The notes beneath the pieces are model-generated. The model saw nothing but the letters and a program-made list of their open reading frames with translations. It made no database searches and had not been told where the DNA came from. Positions 30,048 through 39,610 of a stretch of DNA of 64,000 nt are shown here, one piece after another. The first letter of the stretch is position 1. Every line of letters begins with the position of its first letter. The position numbers and the translations under genes were made by a program. Source of the DNA: Streptomyces sp. SLBN-31 (GTDB taxonomy: Bacteria; Actinomycetota; Actinomycetes; Streptomycetales; Streptomycetaceae); NCBI RefSeq assembly GCF_006715395.1, contig NZ_VFNC01000001.1:2542001-2606000 (forward strand), in the 5' to 3' direction.

Positions 30048-31121
30048 TCAGATCACCTTCAGCCGCACCAGCGCCCCCAGCGTCAGCGCCCCCGGCACCA
30101 GCGGCAGCCACACCGTGATGATCCGGTAGGCGAGCACCACTGCCGTCGCCACGGCCGCCGGGCCGCCCGCCGCCACCAACGCCACGACCAGCGCCGCCTC
30201 CACCGAGCCGAGCCCGCCGGGCGTCGGCACCAGCGCGACCGCGACGGTCGCGGCGAGATACGCCACGGCCATGTGCACCGGAGGCACCGGCAGCCCCAGC
30301 GACATGCCGACCAGGACGAGCCCCGCCGCCTGCAACGCGGGGAAGGCGAGCGAGCCGCCCCACAGGGCGAGGGCGCGGGACGGGCGCGCGTGCACCGAGC
30401 GCAGCTCGCCCAGCGCCGTCCGCAGGAAGGACAGCACGGCCGTCCGCAGCCGTCGCACCAGGACCAGGGCCGTGACGGCGAGGACCGCGACCACCGCGAC
30501 CGTGAGCAGCAGCGGGTCTGTCGCGTCCGGCGGTACCAGGTTGCCGAAGCGCAGCGCGCCGGGGAACGCGAGCAGCAGCACGACCAGCAGGGCCACCCGG
30601 GTGACCGACTCCGCCAGCAGGTACAGGGCGAGGGCGGCCGAGGAACGGGCCAGCGGAATGCCGCACACGGTCATGAACCGCAGGTTGACCGCCCCGGCGC
30701 CCAGGCCGGTGGGCAGCAGGTGGTTGGCGGAGCCCGCGGCGAACTGGGTGGCCAGCAGCCGCCGCCTCGGCAGCCGGTCGACGACCGCGCCCTGCCGGGT
30801 GAAGGCGGCCGCCACCCAGGTCAGACAGGTGGCGGCGACCGCCGCCAGCAGCCACGGCCAGTGGGCCGAGCGCAGATGACCGAATCCCTCGGCCAGGACG
30901 TCACGGTGCCGCACGGCGACGACGGCGACCAGCAGGAGCGGAAGCAGGCACAGGACCTGGCGGACCGGGACGCGACGGGGGAACCGTCCCGGAGGGAGGG
31001 AGCCGTGGGGAACTTCGACCGCAGTCACACCGGAAGAGGGTTTCCGCGCCGCGCCAACTGCGGGTTGCGGCATCGCGGACAGCGGCTTACGGACGGGAAG
31101 CGGGTGGGGAGGCAGGGCCAT
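30048..31121 (-). CDS. Lysylphosphatidylglycerol synthase TM-region/flippase-like membrane protein
   Basis: The protein has 357 residues. After a ~40-residue Pro/basic tail there are about eight to nine membrane segments. The family markers are LPTGLGAGAVNLRFM and the Pro-Gly motif ATVAVALVPTPGGLGSVEAAL. This is the MprF membrane domain (UPF0104/GtrA-like flippases); the soluble lysyl transferase domain is missing. Such proteins are thought to move lipids or polyprenyl sugars across the membrane. GAAGGACCTC precedes ATG 31121. It is divergent from the ABC exporter, 75 bp apart. Confidence 0.85.
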   Translation of the reverse strand: MALPPHPLPVRKPLSAMPQPAVGAARKPSSGVTAVEVPHGSLPPGRFPRRVPVRQVLCLLPLLLVAVVAVRHRDVLAEGFGHLRSAHWPWLLAAVAATCLTWVAAAFTRQGAVVDRLPRRRLLATQFAAGSANHLLPTGLGAGAVNLRFMTVCGIPLARSSAALALYLLAESVTRVALLVVLLLAFPGALRFGNLVPPDATDPLLLTVAVVAVLAVTALVLVRRLRTAVLSFLRTALGELRSVHARPSRALALWGGSLAFPALQAAGLVLVGMSLGLPVPPVHMAVAYLAATVAVALVPTPGGLGSVEAALVVALVAAGGPAAVATAVVLAYRIITVWLPLVPGALTLGALVRLKVI

Positions 31122-31158
31122 GAGGTCCTTCGGGGCAGAGGACGAAGCGGCGGGAGTG

Positions 31159-31189
31159 TTGACCTCAATGACGCTTAAGGTTCTACGTT
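31159..31189 (+). promoter_or_regulatory. SoxR/MerR-type promoter with 19-bp spacer
   Basis: TTGACC (31159-31164), 19 bases, TACGTT (31184-31189). The overlong spacer holds the dyad ACCTCAA-N6-TTAAGGT (one mismatch). This is the classical MerR-family arrangement and closely resembles SoxR sites (CCTCAA...TTGAGG). The -10 ends 7 bases before the ATG, so the mRNA is probably leaderless. Confidence 0.8.
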
Positions 31190-31196
31190 CTCTCCC

Positions 31197-33098
31197 ATGA
31201 GCATGGAAACCACAGCGTGGACACAGCTGCACAGTGTCATGACCGCCCAGCAGGAGCGCCGACCCGTGGCGCGTGCCACGCTGCGCCGTATCGGCGCGTT
31301 CGCCCGTCCGCACCGCGCCCGCATCGCACAGTTCGTGCTCCTCGGGGTGGTGACCGCGCTGCTCGCCGTGGCGACCCCCGTGCTCGCCGGACATGTCGTG
31401 AACGCGATCGTGTCGCACGGTGACCAGGGCACCGTCGTACGCCTCGCCCTGCTCATCGCGCTCATCGCGGTCGCGGAGGCGGTGCTCGGGATCCTCGGCC
31501 GGAGGCTCTCGGCGTCGCTCGGGGAGGGCCTCATCCTCGATCTGCGGACGGCTGTGTTCGATCATGTGCAGCGGATGCCGGTCGCGTTCTTCACACGCAC
31601 ACGTACGGGAGCGCTGGTCTCCCGACTCAACAACGACGTCATCGGCGCCCAGCGCGCCTTCAGCAACACCCTGTCCGGAGTGGTCAGCAACCTGGTCACC
31701 CTCGTGCTCACCCTCGTCGTCATGCTCACCCTGTCCTGGCAGATCACGCTGCTGGCGCTGCTGCTCCTGCCGGCGTTCGTGGTCCCGGCCAGGCGCATGG
31801 GCAGCCGCATGGCCCGTATGCAGCGCGAGGCGGCCACCCTGAACGCGGCCATGGGCACCCGTATGACCGAGCGTTTCTCCGCTCCCGGCGCCACCCTGGT
31901 CAAGCTCTTCGGACGCCCGGAGCAGGAGTCGGAGGAGTTCGCGGCGCGCGCCCGCCGGGTCGCCGAGATCGGTGTGCGCACCGCCACGGCCCAGTCGGTG
32001 TTCATCACCGCCCTCACCCTGGTGTCCTCCCTCGCGCTGGCCCTCGTCTACGGCCTGGGCGGCTGGTTCGCCCTGCGCGGCAGCCTGGAGCCGGGCGCCG
32101 TCGTCTCGCTCGCTCTGCTGCTGACCCGCATGTACGCGCCGCTCACCGCGCTCGCCGGGGCCCGTGTCGAGGTGATGAGCGCGCTGGTCAGCTTCGAGCG
32201 CGTCTTCGAGGTGCTCGACCTGAAGCCGCTCATCGTGGAGAAGCCGGGGGCGCGGGCCGTCCCCGAGGGCCCGGTCTCCGTCGAGTTCGACGCGGTCCGC
32301 TTCGCCTACCCGTCCGCCGACAAGGTCTCCCTGGCCTCGCTGGAGGAGGTCGCGTCCCTGGACACCAGGGGCGGCGCCGAGGTCCTGCACGGCATCTCCT
32401 TCCGCGCCGAACCCGGCCGGACCGTGGCGCTCGTCGGGTCCTCCGGCGCCGGCAAGTCGACCATCGCGCAGCTGCTGCCGCGCCTGTACGACGTCGACGA
32501 GGGCGCCGTGCGCATCGGCGGCGTGGACGTCCGCGATCTGAGCGCCGGTTCGCTGCGCGCCACCCTCGGCATGGTCACCCAGGACGGTCACCTCTTCCAC
32601 GACACGGTCCGTGCCAACCTGCTGCTGGCCCGCCCCGAGGCGGCCGAGGCCGAGCTGTGGGACGCCCTGCGCCGCTCCCGCCTCGACGACCTCGTCCGCT
32701 CGCTGCCCGACGGTCTGGACACGGTCGTCGGTGAACGCGGCTACCGGCTGTCCGGCGGCGAGCGCCAGCGCATGACCATCGCCCGCCTGCTGCTGGCCCG
32801 TCAGCGCGTCGTCATCCTCGACGAGGCCACCGCCCACCTCGACAACACCTCCGAGGCCGCCGTCCAGGAGGCGCTGGCCGAGGCGCTGGAGGGCCGCACC
32901 GCGGTCGTGATCGCGCACCGGCTGTCCACGGTGCGGGCCGCGGACCTGATCCTGGTGATCGAGGACGGGCGGGTCGTGGAGCGCGGCACCCACGAGGAAC
33001 TGCTGCTGGCCGGCGGCCGGTACGCCGAGCTGTACCGCACCCAGTTCGCGGAGCCCGACGGGGAGGACGGCGCGCCGGAGGTCGAGGTGGTGGCGTGA
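31197..33098 (+). CDS. ABC exporter, fused permease-ATPase, probable SoxR-regulated (SCO7008-like)
   Basis: The protein has 633 residues. Six membrane segments fill residues 45-320. The ATPase has Walker A GSSGAGKST, the signature LSGGERQR, Walker B VVILDEATAH and H-loop VIAHRLS. An insertion of about 15 residues (LASLEEVASLDTRGGA) sits before the ATPase core. The start at ATG 31197 is leaderless or nearly so, 7 bases from a -10 box. In S. coelicolor the SoxR regulon includes an ABC transporter, SCO7008 as I recall; the gene order here fits that locus. Such exporters are thought to deal with redox-active metabolites. Confidence 0.9.
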   Translation: MSMETTAWTQLHSVMTAQQERRPVARATLRRIGAFARPHRARIAQFVLLGVVTALLAVATPVLAGHVVNAIVSHGDQGTVVRLALLIALIAVAEAVLGILGRRLSASLGEGLILDLRTAVFDHVQRMPVAFFTRTRTGALVSRLNNDVIGAQRAFSNTLSGVVSNLVTLVLTLVVMLTLSWQITLLALLLLPAFVVPARRMGSRMARMQREAATLNAAMGTRMTERFSAPGATLVKLFGRPEQESEEFAARARRVAEIGVRTATAQSVFITALTLVSSLALALVYGLGGWFALRGSLEPGAVVSLALLLTRMYAPLTALAGARVEVMSALVSFERVFEVLDLKPLIVEKPGARAVPEGPVSVEFDAVRFAYPSADKVSLASLEEVASLDTRGGAEVLHGISFRAEPGRTVALVGSSGAGKSTIAQLLPRLYDVDEGAVRIGGVDVRDLSAGSLRATLGMVTQDGHLFHDTVRANLLLARPEAAEAELWDALRRSRLDDLVRSLPDGLDTVVGERGYRLSGGERQRMTIARLLLARQRVVILDEATAHLDNTSEAAVQEALAEALEGRTAVVIAHRLSTVRAADLILVIEDGRVVERGTHEELLLAGGRYAELYRTQFAEPDGEDGAPEVEVVA

Positions 33099-33107
33099 CG
33101 ACGACCC

Positions 33108-33144
33108 ACGGCCCCGGGGACGGCATCGCCGCCCCCGGGGCCGT
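33108..33144 (+). terminator. Terminator after the ABC exporter
   Basis: A perfect 12-bp stem (ACGGCCCCGGGG and complement) with a 13-base loop, between the exporter and the convergent permease gene. Confidence 0.75.
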
Positions 33145-33158
33145 ACGTCGTGAAGTCG

Positions 33159-34592
33159 CTACGACTGCAGGGCCGGCTCGTCCCGCCTGCCGCGCACCCG
33201 CTGGCGGACCAGGGCGAAGACCACCACAGCCAGCGCCACCAGCGTGGACAGGACCACCTGGTCGCGGCCGCCGCCGTCGGCGGTGTCGGTCAGCATGTAG
33301 CCCAGCACGAAGGTGATCAGGGCGATCGTGGCCCAGGTCAGGTAGGGGTAGAGCCACATCCGCACGACGAGCTTCTCCGGCGACTCCCGCTGGATGATCT
33401 TGCGCATCCGCAGCTGGGAGAAGCAGATCACCAGCCAGACGAAGAGGGCGATCGCACCGGAGGCGTTGAGCAGGAACTGGAAGACGGTGTCCGGCCACAG
33501 GTAGTTGAAGGCGACCGCGACGAAGCCGAAGACCACCGAGGCCAGGATCGCCGTGCGCGGCACACCGCGCTGCGTGGTGCGGGCGAAGGAGGCCGGGGCG
33601 TCGTTGCGGCCGCCCAGCGAGAACGCCATGCGCGAGGCGGTGTAAAGGCCGGAGTTGAGACAGGACAGCACCGAGGTGAGCACGATCGCGTTCATGATCT
33701 GCGCGGCGTGCGGGATGCCGATGGAGCTGAGCGCGGCGACGTAGGAACCGTCCTTGAGGATCGCCGGGTCGTCCCAGCGCAGCAGCGACACCACGATCAG
33801 GATCGAGCCCAGGTAGAACACCGCGATCCGCCAGATCACGCTGTTGGTGGCCTTGGTGACCGCACCCCGCGGGTCCTGCGACTCACCGGCCGCGAGCGTG
33901 ACGATCTCGCTGCCCATGAAGGAGAAGACCACCATCAGCACGCCGGTGAGGATCGCGCCGGGTCCGTGCGGCAGGAATCCGCCGTGCGCGGTGAGATACG
34001 AGAAGCCGGACGCCGGGTGGTCCGAGCCGGGCAGCAGACCGAAGATCGCGAGGCCGCCCAGCACGATGAACGCGGCGATGGCGACGACCTTGATGCCCGC
34101 GAACCAGAACTCGAACTCGCCGTAGGAGCTGACCGAGGCGAGGTTGGAGGCGGTCAGGACCACCATGACGATCAGGGCCCAGCCCCACTGCGGGACCGCG
34201 GGCACCCAGCCCGCCAGGATCTTGGCGCCGGCGGTCGCCTCGACGGCGAGCACCACGACCCAGAAGAACCAGTACAGCCAGCCGATGGTGAAGCCGGCCC
34301 AGCGGCCCAGCGCCCGGTCGGCGTAGGCGGAGAAGGAGCCGGACGTCGGGTTGGCCGCGGCCATCTCGCCCAGCATGCGCATCACGAGGACGACGAGGAC
34401 GCCGACGAGCGCGTACGAGACGAGGATGCCGGGCCCGGCGGCGGCGATGCCGGAGCCGGAGCCGACGAACAGGCCGGCACCGATGACACCGCCGATGGCG
34501 ATCATCGACAGATGGCGGTTCTTGAGCCCCGGCTTCAGGCCGGGCTCGGAGGGCGGACTCTGGGTGAGCGTTGAGGTCATCGCGACATCCAT
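33159..34592 (-). CDS. APC-family amino-acid permease (GabP-like)
   Basis: The protein has 477 residues. It has the AAT-type signature IGGVIGAGLFVGSGSGIA followed by PTSGSFSAYADRALGRWAGF and a further ten membrane segments, twelve in all. The motif NPTSGSF and EFWFAGIKV are typical of GABA/amino-acid permeases of the AnsP/GabP type. The start is ambiguous: ATG 34592 or ATG 34580, neither with a good SD. The AT-rich 34600-34780 gap between this gene and the divergent GntR-type gene holds the promoters. Confidence 0.88.
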   Translation of the reverse strand: MDVAMTSTLTQSPPSEPGLKPGLKNRHLSMIAIGGVIGAGLFVGSGSGIAAAGPGILVSYALVGVLVVLVMRMLGEMAAANPTSGSFSAYADRALGRWAGFTIGWLYWFFWVVVLAVEATAGAKILAGWVPAVPQWGWALIVMVVLTASNLASVSSYGEFEFWFAGIKVVAIAAFIVLGGLAIFGLLPGSDHPASGFSYLTAHGGFLPHGPGAILTGVLMVVFSFMGSEIVTLAAGESQDPRGAVTKATNSVIWRIAVFYLGSILIVVSLLRWDDPAILKDGSYVAALSSIGIPHAAQIMNAIVLTSVLSCLNSGLYTASRMAFSLGGRNDAPASFARTTQRGVPRTAILASVVFGFVAVAFNYLWPDTVFQFLLNASGAIALFVWLVICFSQLRMRKIIQRESPEKLVVRMWLYPYLTWATIALITFVLGYMLTDTADGGGRDQVVLSTLVALAVVVFALVRQRVRGRRDEPALQS

Positions 34593-34780
34593 GAGAGGAG
34601 TGAGGACGGAGGGGACGGTGACCCGGAAATTAGTTCAGTACGATCCAAAAGAACAAGACTTGTTTAACTGTTCATCGTGCTCTATTTTGCGTGCAACGCG
34701 GAGCCGCTACGTCCGTAGGAGCCCCCATGCACATCTCACGCGGGCCGTGACCCCGCTCAGCAGGCGGTTAAGGTGACGTC

Positions 34781-35476
34781 GTGGCCAAGGCAGCGGGCAA
34801 GTTCGTCTCCGGGGTGCTCGACGTCCGCGTCCTGCCCGGCAGGGGGCAGACCGGATCGGAACTCGTCCGCTCACGGATCGCCCTGCGGGTGCGCCTGAGG
34901 TCCGAGGCGCCGGGGGACCGGCTGCCGGACGTCGGCGTCCTGGCCGAGGAACTCGGCATCGGCGAGATCACCGTACGCCGGGCCCTGGAGGGCATGTGCC
35001 AGGACGGTCTGCTCGACCGCCGGCGCGGCCGGGCCGGCGGAACGTTCGTCGCCCAGGACTGGGACACCGTCGCGGCCGTGATGCACGACCCCGACGAGGC
35101 GGCCTCGCTGGACGCCGTGCACGCGCTCCTGGAGTGCGGGCTCGTCTCCCACGCCGTCGGCGAGGTGCCGCAGGACCGGCTCGACGGACTGCGGGCGCTG
35201 ACCGACGAACTGGACCGCACCGACGTACCGGACCGGCTGCTCGAACTGGAGACCCGCTTCCACCTCGACCTCGCCGAGGCGCTCGGCGGCCCCGGCATCC
35301 GCGAGTTCGCCGCCGACCTGCTCGGCCGCCAGTGCCTGCTGCTGCCCGCCCCGACCCCCGAGGTCGTACAGGCACGCAACCGCCACCACACCGACCTGCT
35401 CGACGAACTCGCCCGCGGCGCCATGGCCCCCGCGGTGGCCGCGGTCAAGGCCCACCGCGACGCCGGAACGGCCTGA
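34781..35476 (+). CDS. GntR/FadR-family transcriptional regulator
   Basis: The protein has 231 residues from GTG 34781, with AAGGTGA 8 bases upstream. An N-terminal winged helix-turn-helix (RLPDVGVLAEELGIGEITV, then RRALEGMCQDGLLDRRRGRA) and a C-terminal FCD-like helical domain (about residues 110-230) mark a FadR-subfamily regulator, which senses small organic acids. It lies between two APC permease genes: divergent from the one at 33159 and co-directional with the one at 35530, 53 bp away. It likely controls one or both. Confidence 0.88.
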   Translation: MAKAAGKFVSGVLDVRVLPGRGQTGSELVRSRIALRVRLRSEAPGDRLPDVGVLAEELGIGEITVRRALEGMCQDGLLDRRRGRAGGTFVAQDWDTVAAVMHDPDEAASLDAVHALLECGLVSHAVGEVPQDRLDGLRALTDELDRTDVPDRLLELETRFHLDLAEALGGPGIREFAADLLGRQCLLLPAPTPEVVQARNRHHTDLLDELARGAMAPAVAAVKAHRDAGTA

Positions 35477-35529
35477 GCCCCGCCCACGACCCCGCCCCCC
35501 GCACCGACCCCGCACAAGGAGCCGCCGTC

Positions 35530-36972
35530 ATGCCCGACCGGAGAACCGCCGGCCCGCCCCAGCGGCTGCGCGGCGGCGTCCTCGGCATGGCGGACATCGC
35601 CGCCGCCACCATGGCCAACGTCGGCCCGGCCATGAGCTTCTTCTTCGGCTTCGCCTTCCTCGCCACCACCGCGGGCGTCGCCTCCCCGCTGACCATCCTC
35701 GCCGCCGGCGTGGCCGTCGCGCTGCTCGGCAACACCCTCGCCCAGTTCTCCCGGGCCCACCCCTCCGCGGGCAGCTTCATCACCTTCGTCGGCAAGACCT
35801 TCGGCCCGGTCAGCGCCGTGACCACCGCCCTGCTGGCCGGCCTCGGCTACATCATCGCGATGGCCTCCGTCATCGCCATCTCGGGCGGCTTCGTGCAGAT
35901 CACCCTGCACCACTACACCGGCGTCGACATCCCCTGGATCATCTGGACCCTGCTGCTGACCGGCGCCTCGGTGGTGCTGATGCTGCGCGGCATCGTCGTC
36001 TCCACCAAGTGGGCCGGCTACTTCTTCGCCGTGGAGATGCTCGTCCTCGTCGTGGTCTCCGTCGCCGCGCTCGTCGAACACCGCGGCAACCTGTCCGCCG
36101 CGCCCTTCCTGCCCGACCACATCCACCACGGCCTCAGGGGCCTGGCCGCCGGCTTCCCGCTCGCCGTGTACCTCTTCGTCGGCTGGGAGAACTCCGCCGC
36201 CCTCGCCGAGGAGACGGAGAACCCGCGGCGCAACGTCGGACGCGCCGTCTTCTCCTCGGTGGGCATCATGACGGCGAGCTACATCCTCTTCTCCTACGCC
36301 ACCGTCACCGGCTTCGACTACGACGTCCAGAGCCTCGGCGACTCGGCCATCCCCTTCATCGACGTCGCCCACGACACCCTTGGCGCACTGGCCTTCCTCG
36401 CCTACGTCGGCGGCCTCACCTCGACCCTCGGCGTGCTCATCGCCGGCATCAACTCCCAGGCCCGGCTGGTCTTCAACGCCGGACGCGAGGGACTGCTGCC
36501 GTCCTTCTTCGGCTACGTCCACCCCGTGCGCCGTACGCCGAACAACGCCATCGTCACCTTCGCCGTCACCGCCCTGCTCATCATCGGCGGCTGGGGCCTC
36601 GGCCACCTGATCGGGGCGGACGGCGGCCCGATGGACCCGGTCGTCTTCTTCACCGAGTCCTCGACCCTGGGCACCATCCTGATCCTGGTGGTCTACCTGG
36701 CCTCCAACATCGCCCTGCCCTTCTACTACCGGCGCTACCGGCCGCAGGAGTTCCGCACGGTCCGCCACCTGGTGCTGCCCGCGCTCGGCGTCCTGGCGAT
36801 CCTGGTGCCGCTGTACTACCTGGCCAAGCCCGGCCAGCCCGCGCCGTACAACTGGTTCCCGGTCGCGGCGCTCGCGGCCCTGCTGCTGGCCGTCGGCTAC
36901 GCGGCCCTCCTGGTCCGCCGCGACCCGGGTCTGGCGGAAAGGGTCGGCTCCGTCGTCGCCGACGTGGAGTGA
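35530..36972 (+). CDS. APC-family permease
   Basis: The protein has 480 residues with twelve membrane segments. The N-terminus MADIAAATMANVGPAMSFFF, and PSAGSFITFVGKTFGP and WENSAALAEETENPRR (the APC TM6 motif), place it in the APC superfamily, close to amino-acid/polyamine carriers. AAGGAGCCGCCGTC precedes ATG 35530. It follows the GntR regulator, so ligand-controlled uptake of an amino acid or amine is likely. The tail VADVE is hydrophilic. Confidence 0.88.
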   Translation: MPDRRTAGPPQRLRGGVLGMADIAAATMANVGPAMSFFFGFAFLATTAGVASPLTILAAGVAVALLGNTLAQFSRAHPSAGSFITFVGKTFGPVSAVTTALLAGLGYIIAMASVIAISGGFVQITLHHYTGVDIPWIIWTLLLTGASVVLMLRGIVVSTKWAGYFFAVEMLVLVVVSVAALVEHRGNLSAAPFLPDHIHHGLRGLAAGFPLAVYLFVGWENSAALAEETENPRRNVGRAVFSSVGIMTASYILFSYATVTGFDYDVQSLGDSAIPFIDVAHDTLGALAFLAYVGGLTSTLGVLIAGINSQARLVFNAGREGLLPSFFGYVHPVRRTPNNAIVTFAVTALLIIGGWGLGHLIGADGGPMDPVVFFTESSTLGTILILVVYLASNIALPFYYRRYRPQEFRTVRHLVLPALGVLAILVPLYYLAKPGQPAPYNWFPVAALAALLLAVGYAALLVRRDPGLAERVGSVVADVE

Positions 36973-37096
36973 GCCGATGCGGTGTGAGCTGCCCGCACCC
37001 TGATGGTGGAGTGCCCGGAAGGAGCGCGTGAACGGAGGCGTGGGTGAAAAACCCGCAGGTGAGGGCCTTCCCGAGGGGACCGGGGACCGGGGGGCG

Positions 37097-37638
37097 GTGA
37101 GCCGGGCGCCGGACCGGTTGCGAGGCCCGTCGGGGCTTCCCACTGTGCCGTCGTCTGCGCCGCGCTGGTCCTCGGCCCCGCAGGCACCGCCGCCGCCACG
37201 ACCGGCCCTCCGACCGAAGCCACCGCCGTCGCGCAGCCCTCCGTCGCAGGGGCACCGACGACCGACGGGGCGAGGCGGCTGCCCGGCGCCGCTGCACTCC
37301 ACCCCCTGCTCGGTGTGCTGACCGACCTCGACGACAGACGCGGCGAGCGCCTCGGCCCGGACGAGGTGACCGCCTACCGGAAGGCGGTCGAAACGGCGTC
37401 CGCCCCCCTCGTACGGGAGCTGCGGGACCGGTCCGCGACGGCGGGCGTGCGCGCCGCCGACCCGATCTCGGACGCCTTGGCCCAGATCCAGACGGCGATC
37501 TCCGACCTGCTCAAGGCCCTGGGCTCGCTCGACCTGGGCTCCGCCCTCGACTCCGTGACGGGCGCGCTGTCGCCGGTGCTCTCCCTGGTCACGGGCCTCC
37601 TGGGCGGCGGACTGCCCTCCCTGCCGGCCGCCGAGTAG
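37097..37638 (+). pseudogene. Secreted small protein, apparent frameshift in the signal peptide
   Basis: The frame used at 37315-37638 (107 codons to the stop) extends upstream to about 37063 without a usable start, and its 37141-37200 part reads a clear signal-peptide core (CAVVCAALVLGPAGTAAA). The expected basic N-terminus (VSRAPDRLRGPSG, GTG 37097) is in another frame. A single indel near 37135-37142 would join them into a protein of about 180 residues. The mature part has a hydrophobic C-terminal segment (ALSPVLSLVTGLLGG, then LPSLPAAE) like small secreted Streptomyces proteins. It may be a sequencing indel, a real frameshift or an internal start. Confidence 0.5.
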
Positions 37639-37660
37639 CCGGTCCAGGACGGAGCGAAGA

Positions 37661-37693
37661 AGGGGCGGACCGCTCACGACGCGGTCCGCCCCT
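37661..37693 (+). terminator. Terminator hairpin upstream of the DEAD-box gene
   Basis: AGGGGCGGACCG pairs with CGGTCCGCCCCT (37682-37693), with a 9-base loop, extendable by one C-G pair. Confidence 0.7.
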
Positions 37694-37818
37694 CGTGGTA
37701 CCGTCGTGCGTTTGCGTGGTCCTCGCGCCGGTCGCTCCAGCGCGTCCGGTTCCACCTGTGCGGGGGCTCTCGATCCTGCCGGGCCTTCCTCGGTACGTTC
37801 CTCTACGGAAGGCTGTTC

Positions 37819-39165
37819 ATGACGCGCCCCGACGACTCCTTCGCCGGTCTCGGACTGCCGGTGGAGGTGCTGCGGACCCTCAGCGCACTCGGGCTGCGCG
37901 ACCCCTTCCCCATCCAGGCCGCCACGTTGCCCGACGCACTCAAAGGGCGACACGTCCTGGGACGCGGGCGCACCGGATCGGGCAAGACGCTGGCCTTCGG
38001 CCTGCCGCTGCTGACCCGTACGGCCGGACGGCGCGCCGAACCGAAGCAGCCCCTCGCCCTCGTCCTCGTGCCCACCCGCGAGCTGGCCCAGCAGGTCACC
38101 GAGGCGCTGACGCCGTACGCCGAGGCACTGCGGCTGCGGATGGCCACGGTCGTCGGCGGCATGTCGATCGGCCGGCAGATCGCCGCGCTGCGCCAGGGAG
38201 CCGACGTGGTCGTCGCCACCCCCGGACGCCTGCACGACCTGATCGAGCGCAACGCCTGCCGACTGGGACGGGTGAGGATCACCGTGCTCGACGAGGCCGA
38301 CCAGATGTGCGACCTGGGATTCCTGCCGCAGGTCGTAGACCTGCTCGACCAGGTGCACCCCGACGGTCAGCGGATGCTGTTCTCGGCCACTTTGGATCAC
38401 GACGTCGATCAGCTGGTCCACCGCTACCTCCACGACCCCGTCGTCCACTCGGTCGACCCGCCGGCGGGCACGGTCACGACGATGGAGCACCACGTCCTGG
38501 TCGTCCACGGACCCGACCGCTACGCCGTCACCACGGAGATCGCCGCCCGCGACGGCCGCGTACTGCTGTTCCTCGACACCAAGCACTCCGTCGACCTGCT
38601 CACCCGCCATCTGCGGGCCAACGGGGTGCAGGCCGGGGCCCTGCACAGCGGCAAGTCCCAGCCCCAGCGCACCCGGACACTGGCGCAGTTCAGGGACGGC
38701 CGGCTCAGCGTGCTGGTGGCGACCGACGTGGCGGCCCGTGGCCTGCACGTCGACGACCTCGATCTCGTGGTCAACGTCGACCCGCCCACCGACCCCAAGG
38801 ACTACGTGCACCGGGCCGGCCGCACCGCCCGCGCCGGTGAGTCCGGCAGCGTGGTCACGCTCGTGCTGTCGGCCCAGCGCCGCGAGACGAGCCGCATGCT
38901 GGCCGAGGCCGGCGTCGAGGCGACCGTCACCAAGGTGCGCTCGGGCGAGGCGGAACTGAGCCGGATCACCGGCGCCAAGGCCCCCTCCGGGACCCCGCTC
39001 GACGGGGCCGCCGTCCCCCGGCCCAAGAACACCAACCTGCCCTTCCGCGGCATCGGCACCAGCAAGGACAACTCCCGCGGCGCCGGCGGCAAGTCCCGGA
39101 AGGCCGGCGAGGCCCGCAAGCTGGCCGAGGCTCGCAGGGCCGCCCTAGTGCGCCGCAACGGCTGA
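37819..39165 (+). CDS. DEAD-box RNA helicase
   Basis: The protein has 448 residues. Motifs in order: Q motif FPIQAATLP, Walker A GRGRTGSGKT, motif Ia PTRELAQQ, DEAD in VLDEADQM, SAT in FSAT, VAARGLHVDDLDLVV and HRAGRTARAG. It unwinds RNA duplexes with ATP, in RNA processing or cold adaptation. After residue ~365 comes a basic, low-complexity tail (KAPSGTPLDGAAVPRPKNTN, then SRKAGEARKLAEARRAALVRRNG), probably for RNA binding. The ATG follows TACGGAAGGC, a moderate SD. The preceding 37694-37818 gap shows nothing else. Confidence 0.92.
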   Translation: MTRPDDSFAGLGLPVEVLRTLSALGLRDPFPIQAATLPDALKGRHVLGRGRTGSGKTLAFGLPLLTRTAGRRAEPKQPLALVLVPTRELAQQVTEALTPYAEALRLRMATVVGGMSIGRQIAALRQGADVVVATPGRLHDLIERNACRLGRVRITVLDEADQMCDLGFLPQVVDLLDQVHPDGQRMLFSATLDHDVDQLVHRYLHDPVVHSVDPPAGTVTTMEHHVLVVHGPDRYAVTTEIAARDGRVLLFLDTKHSVDLLTRHLRANGVQAGALHSGKSQPQRTRTLAQFRDGRLSVLVATDVAARGLHVDDLDLVVNVDPPTDPKDYVHRAGRTARAGESGSVVTLVLSAQRRETSRMLAEAGVEATVTKVRSGEAELSRITGAKAPSGTPLDGAAVPRPKNTNLPFRGIGTSKDNSRGAGGKSRKAGEARKLAEARRAALVRRNG

Positions 39166-39286
39166 GACGCGTCACCCTGGTGGTGAACTTCCGGCCACCG
39201 GATCGCCACGCCCCGGCCCGGCCCGCCCCGGCGCCGTGCAGCCATGACAAGCTGTGGTCGCACATCCCCGAACCCAGGAGGTCACC

Positions 39287-39529
39287 ATGACCGCAGAGCC
39301 CGTTTCCACGGAAGGTTCGGAGCCGGCCGCCGCCGAGCCGTCCCCTCTCGCGCCGGACAGCGACGGCAACTACGACCTCAAGCGCAAGTTCCGCGAAGCC
39401 CTCGCCCGCAAGCGCGGCGCGCAGGCGGACGCGGCCGATGCCGCGTCCAACCCCGACGCGTCGAAGGTGCGGGCGGCGCACGGCCCGGCCGCGAGCCAGC
39501 GGTCGTTCCGGCGCAAGAGCGGCGGCTGA
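39287..39529 (+). CDS. DUF5302-domain protein
   Basis: The protein has 80 residues. It has the DUF5302 pattern: an acidic/Pro start, LKRKFREALARKRGAQAD, and a C-terminal SKVRAAHGPA-x-SQRSFRRKSGG. Function unknown; the family is common in Streptomyces. ATG 39287 has AGGAGGTCACC in front. Confidence 0.85.
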   Translation: MTAEPVSTEGSEPAAAEPSPLAPDSDGNYDLKRKFREALARKRGAQADAADAASNPDASKVRAAHGPAASQRSFRRKSGG

Positions 39530-39610
39530 GCCGATCGGTCCCGCGGCCCGAGCGCTCCACCGGCACTGTGCGCGCCCTCCACGCGCGCCCGGTGCGGTGG
39601 CCCGCGAGGC

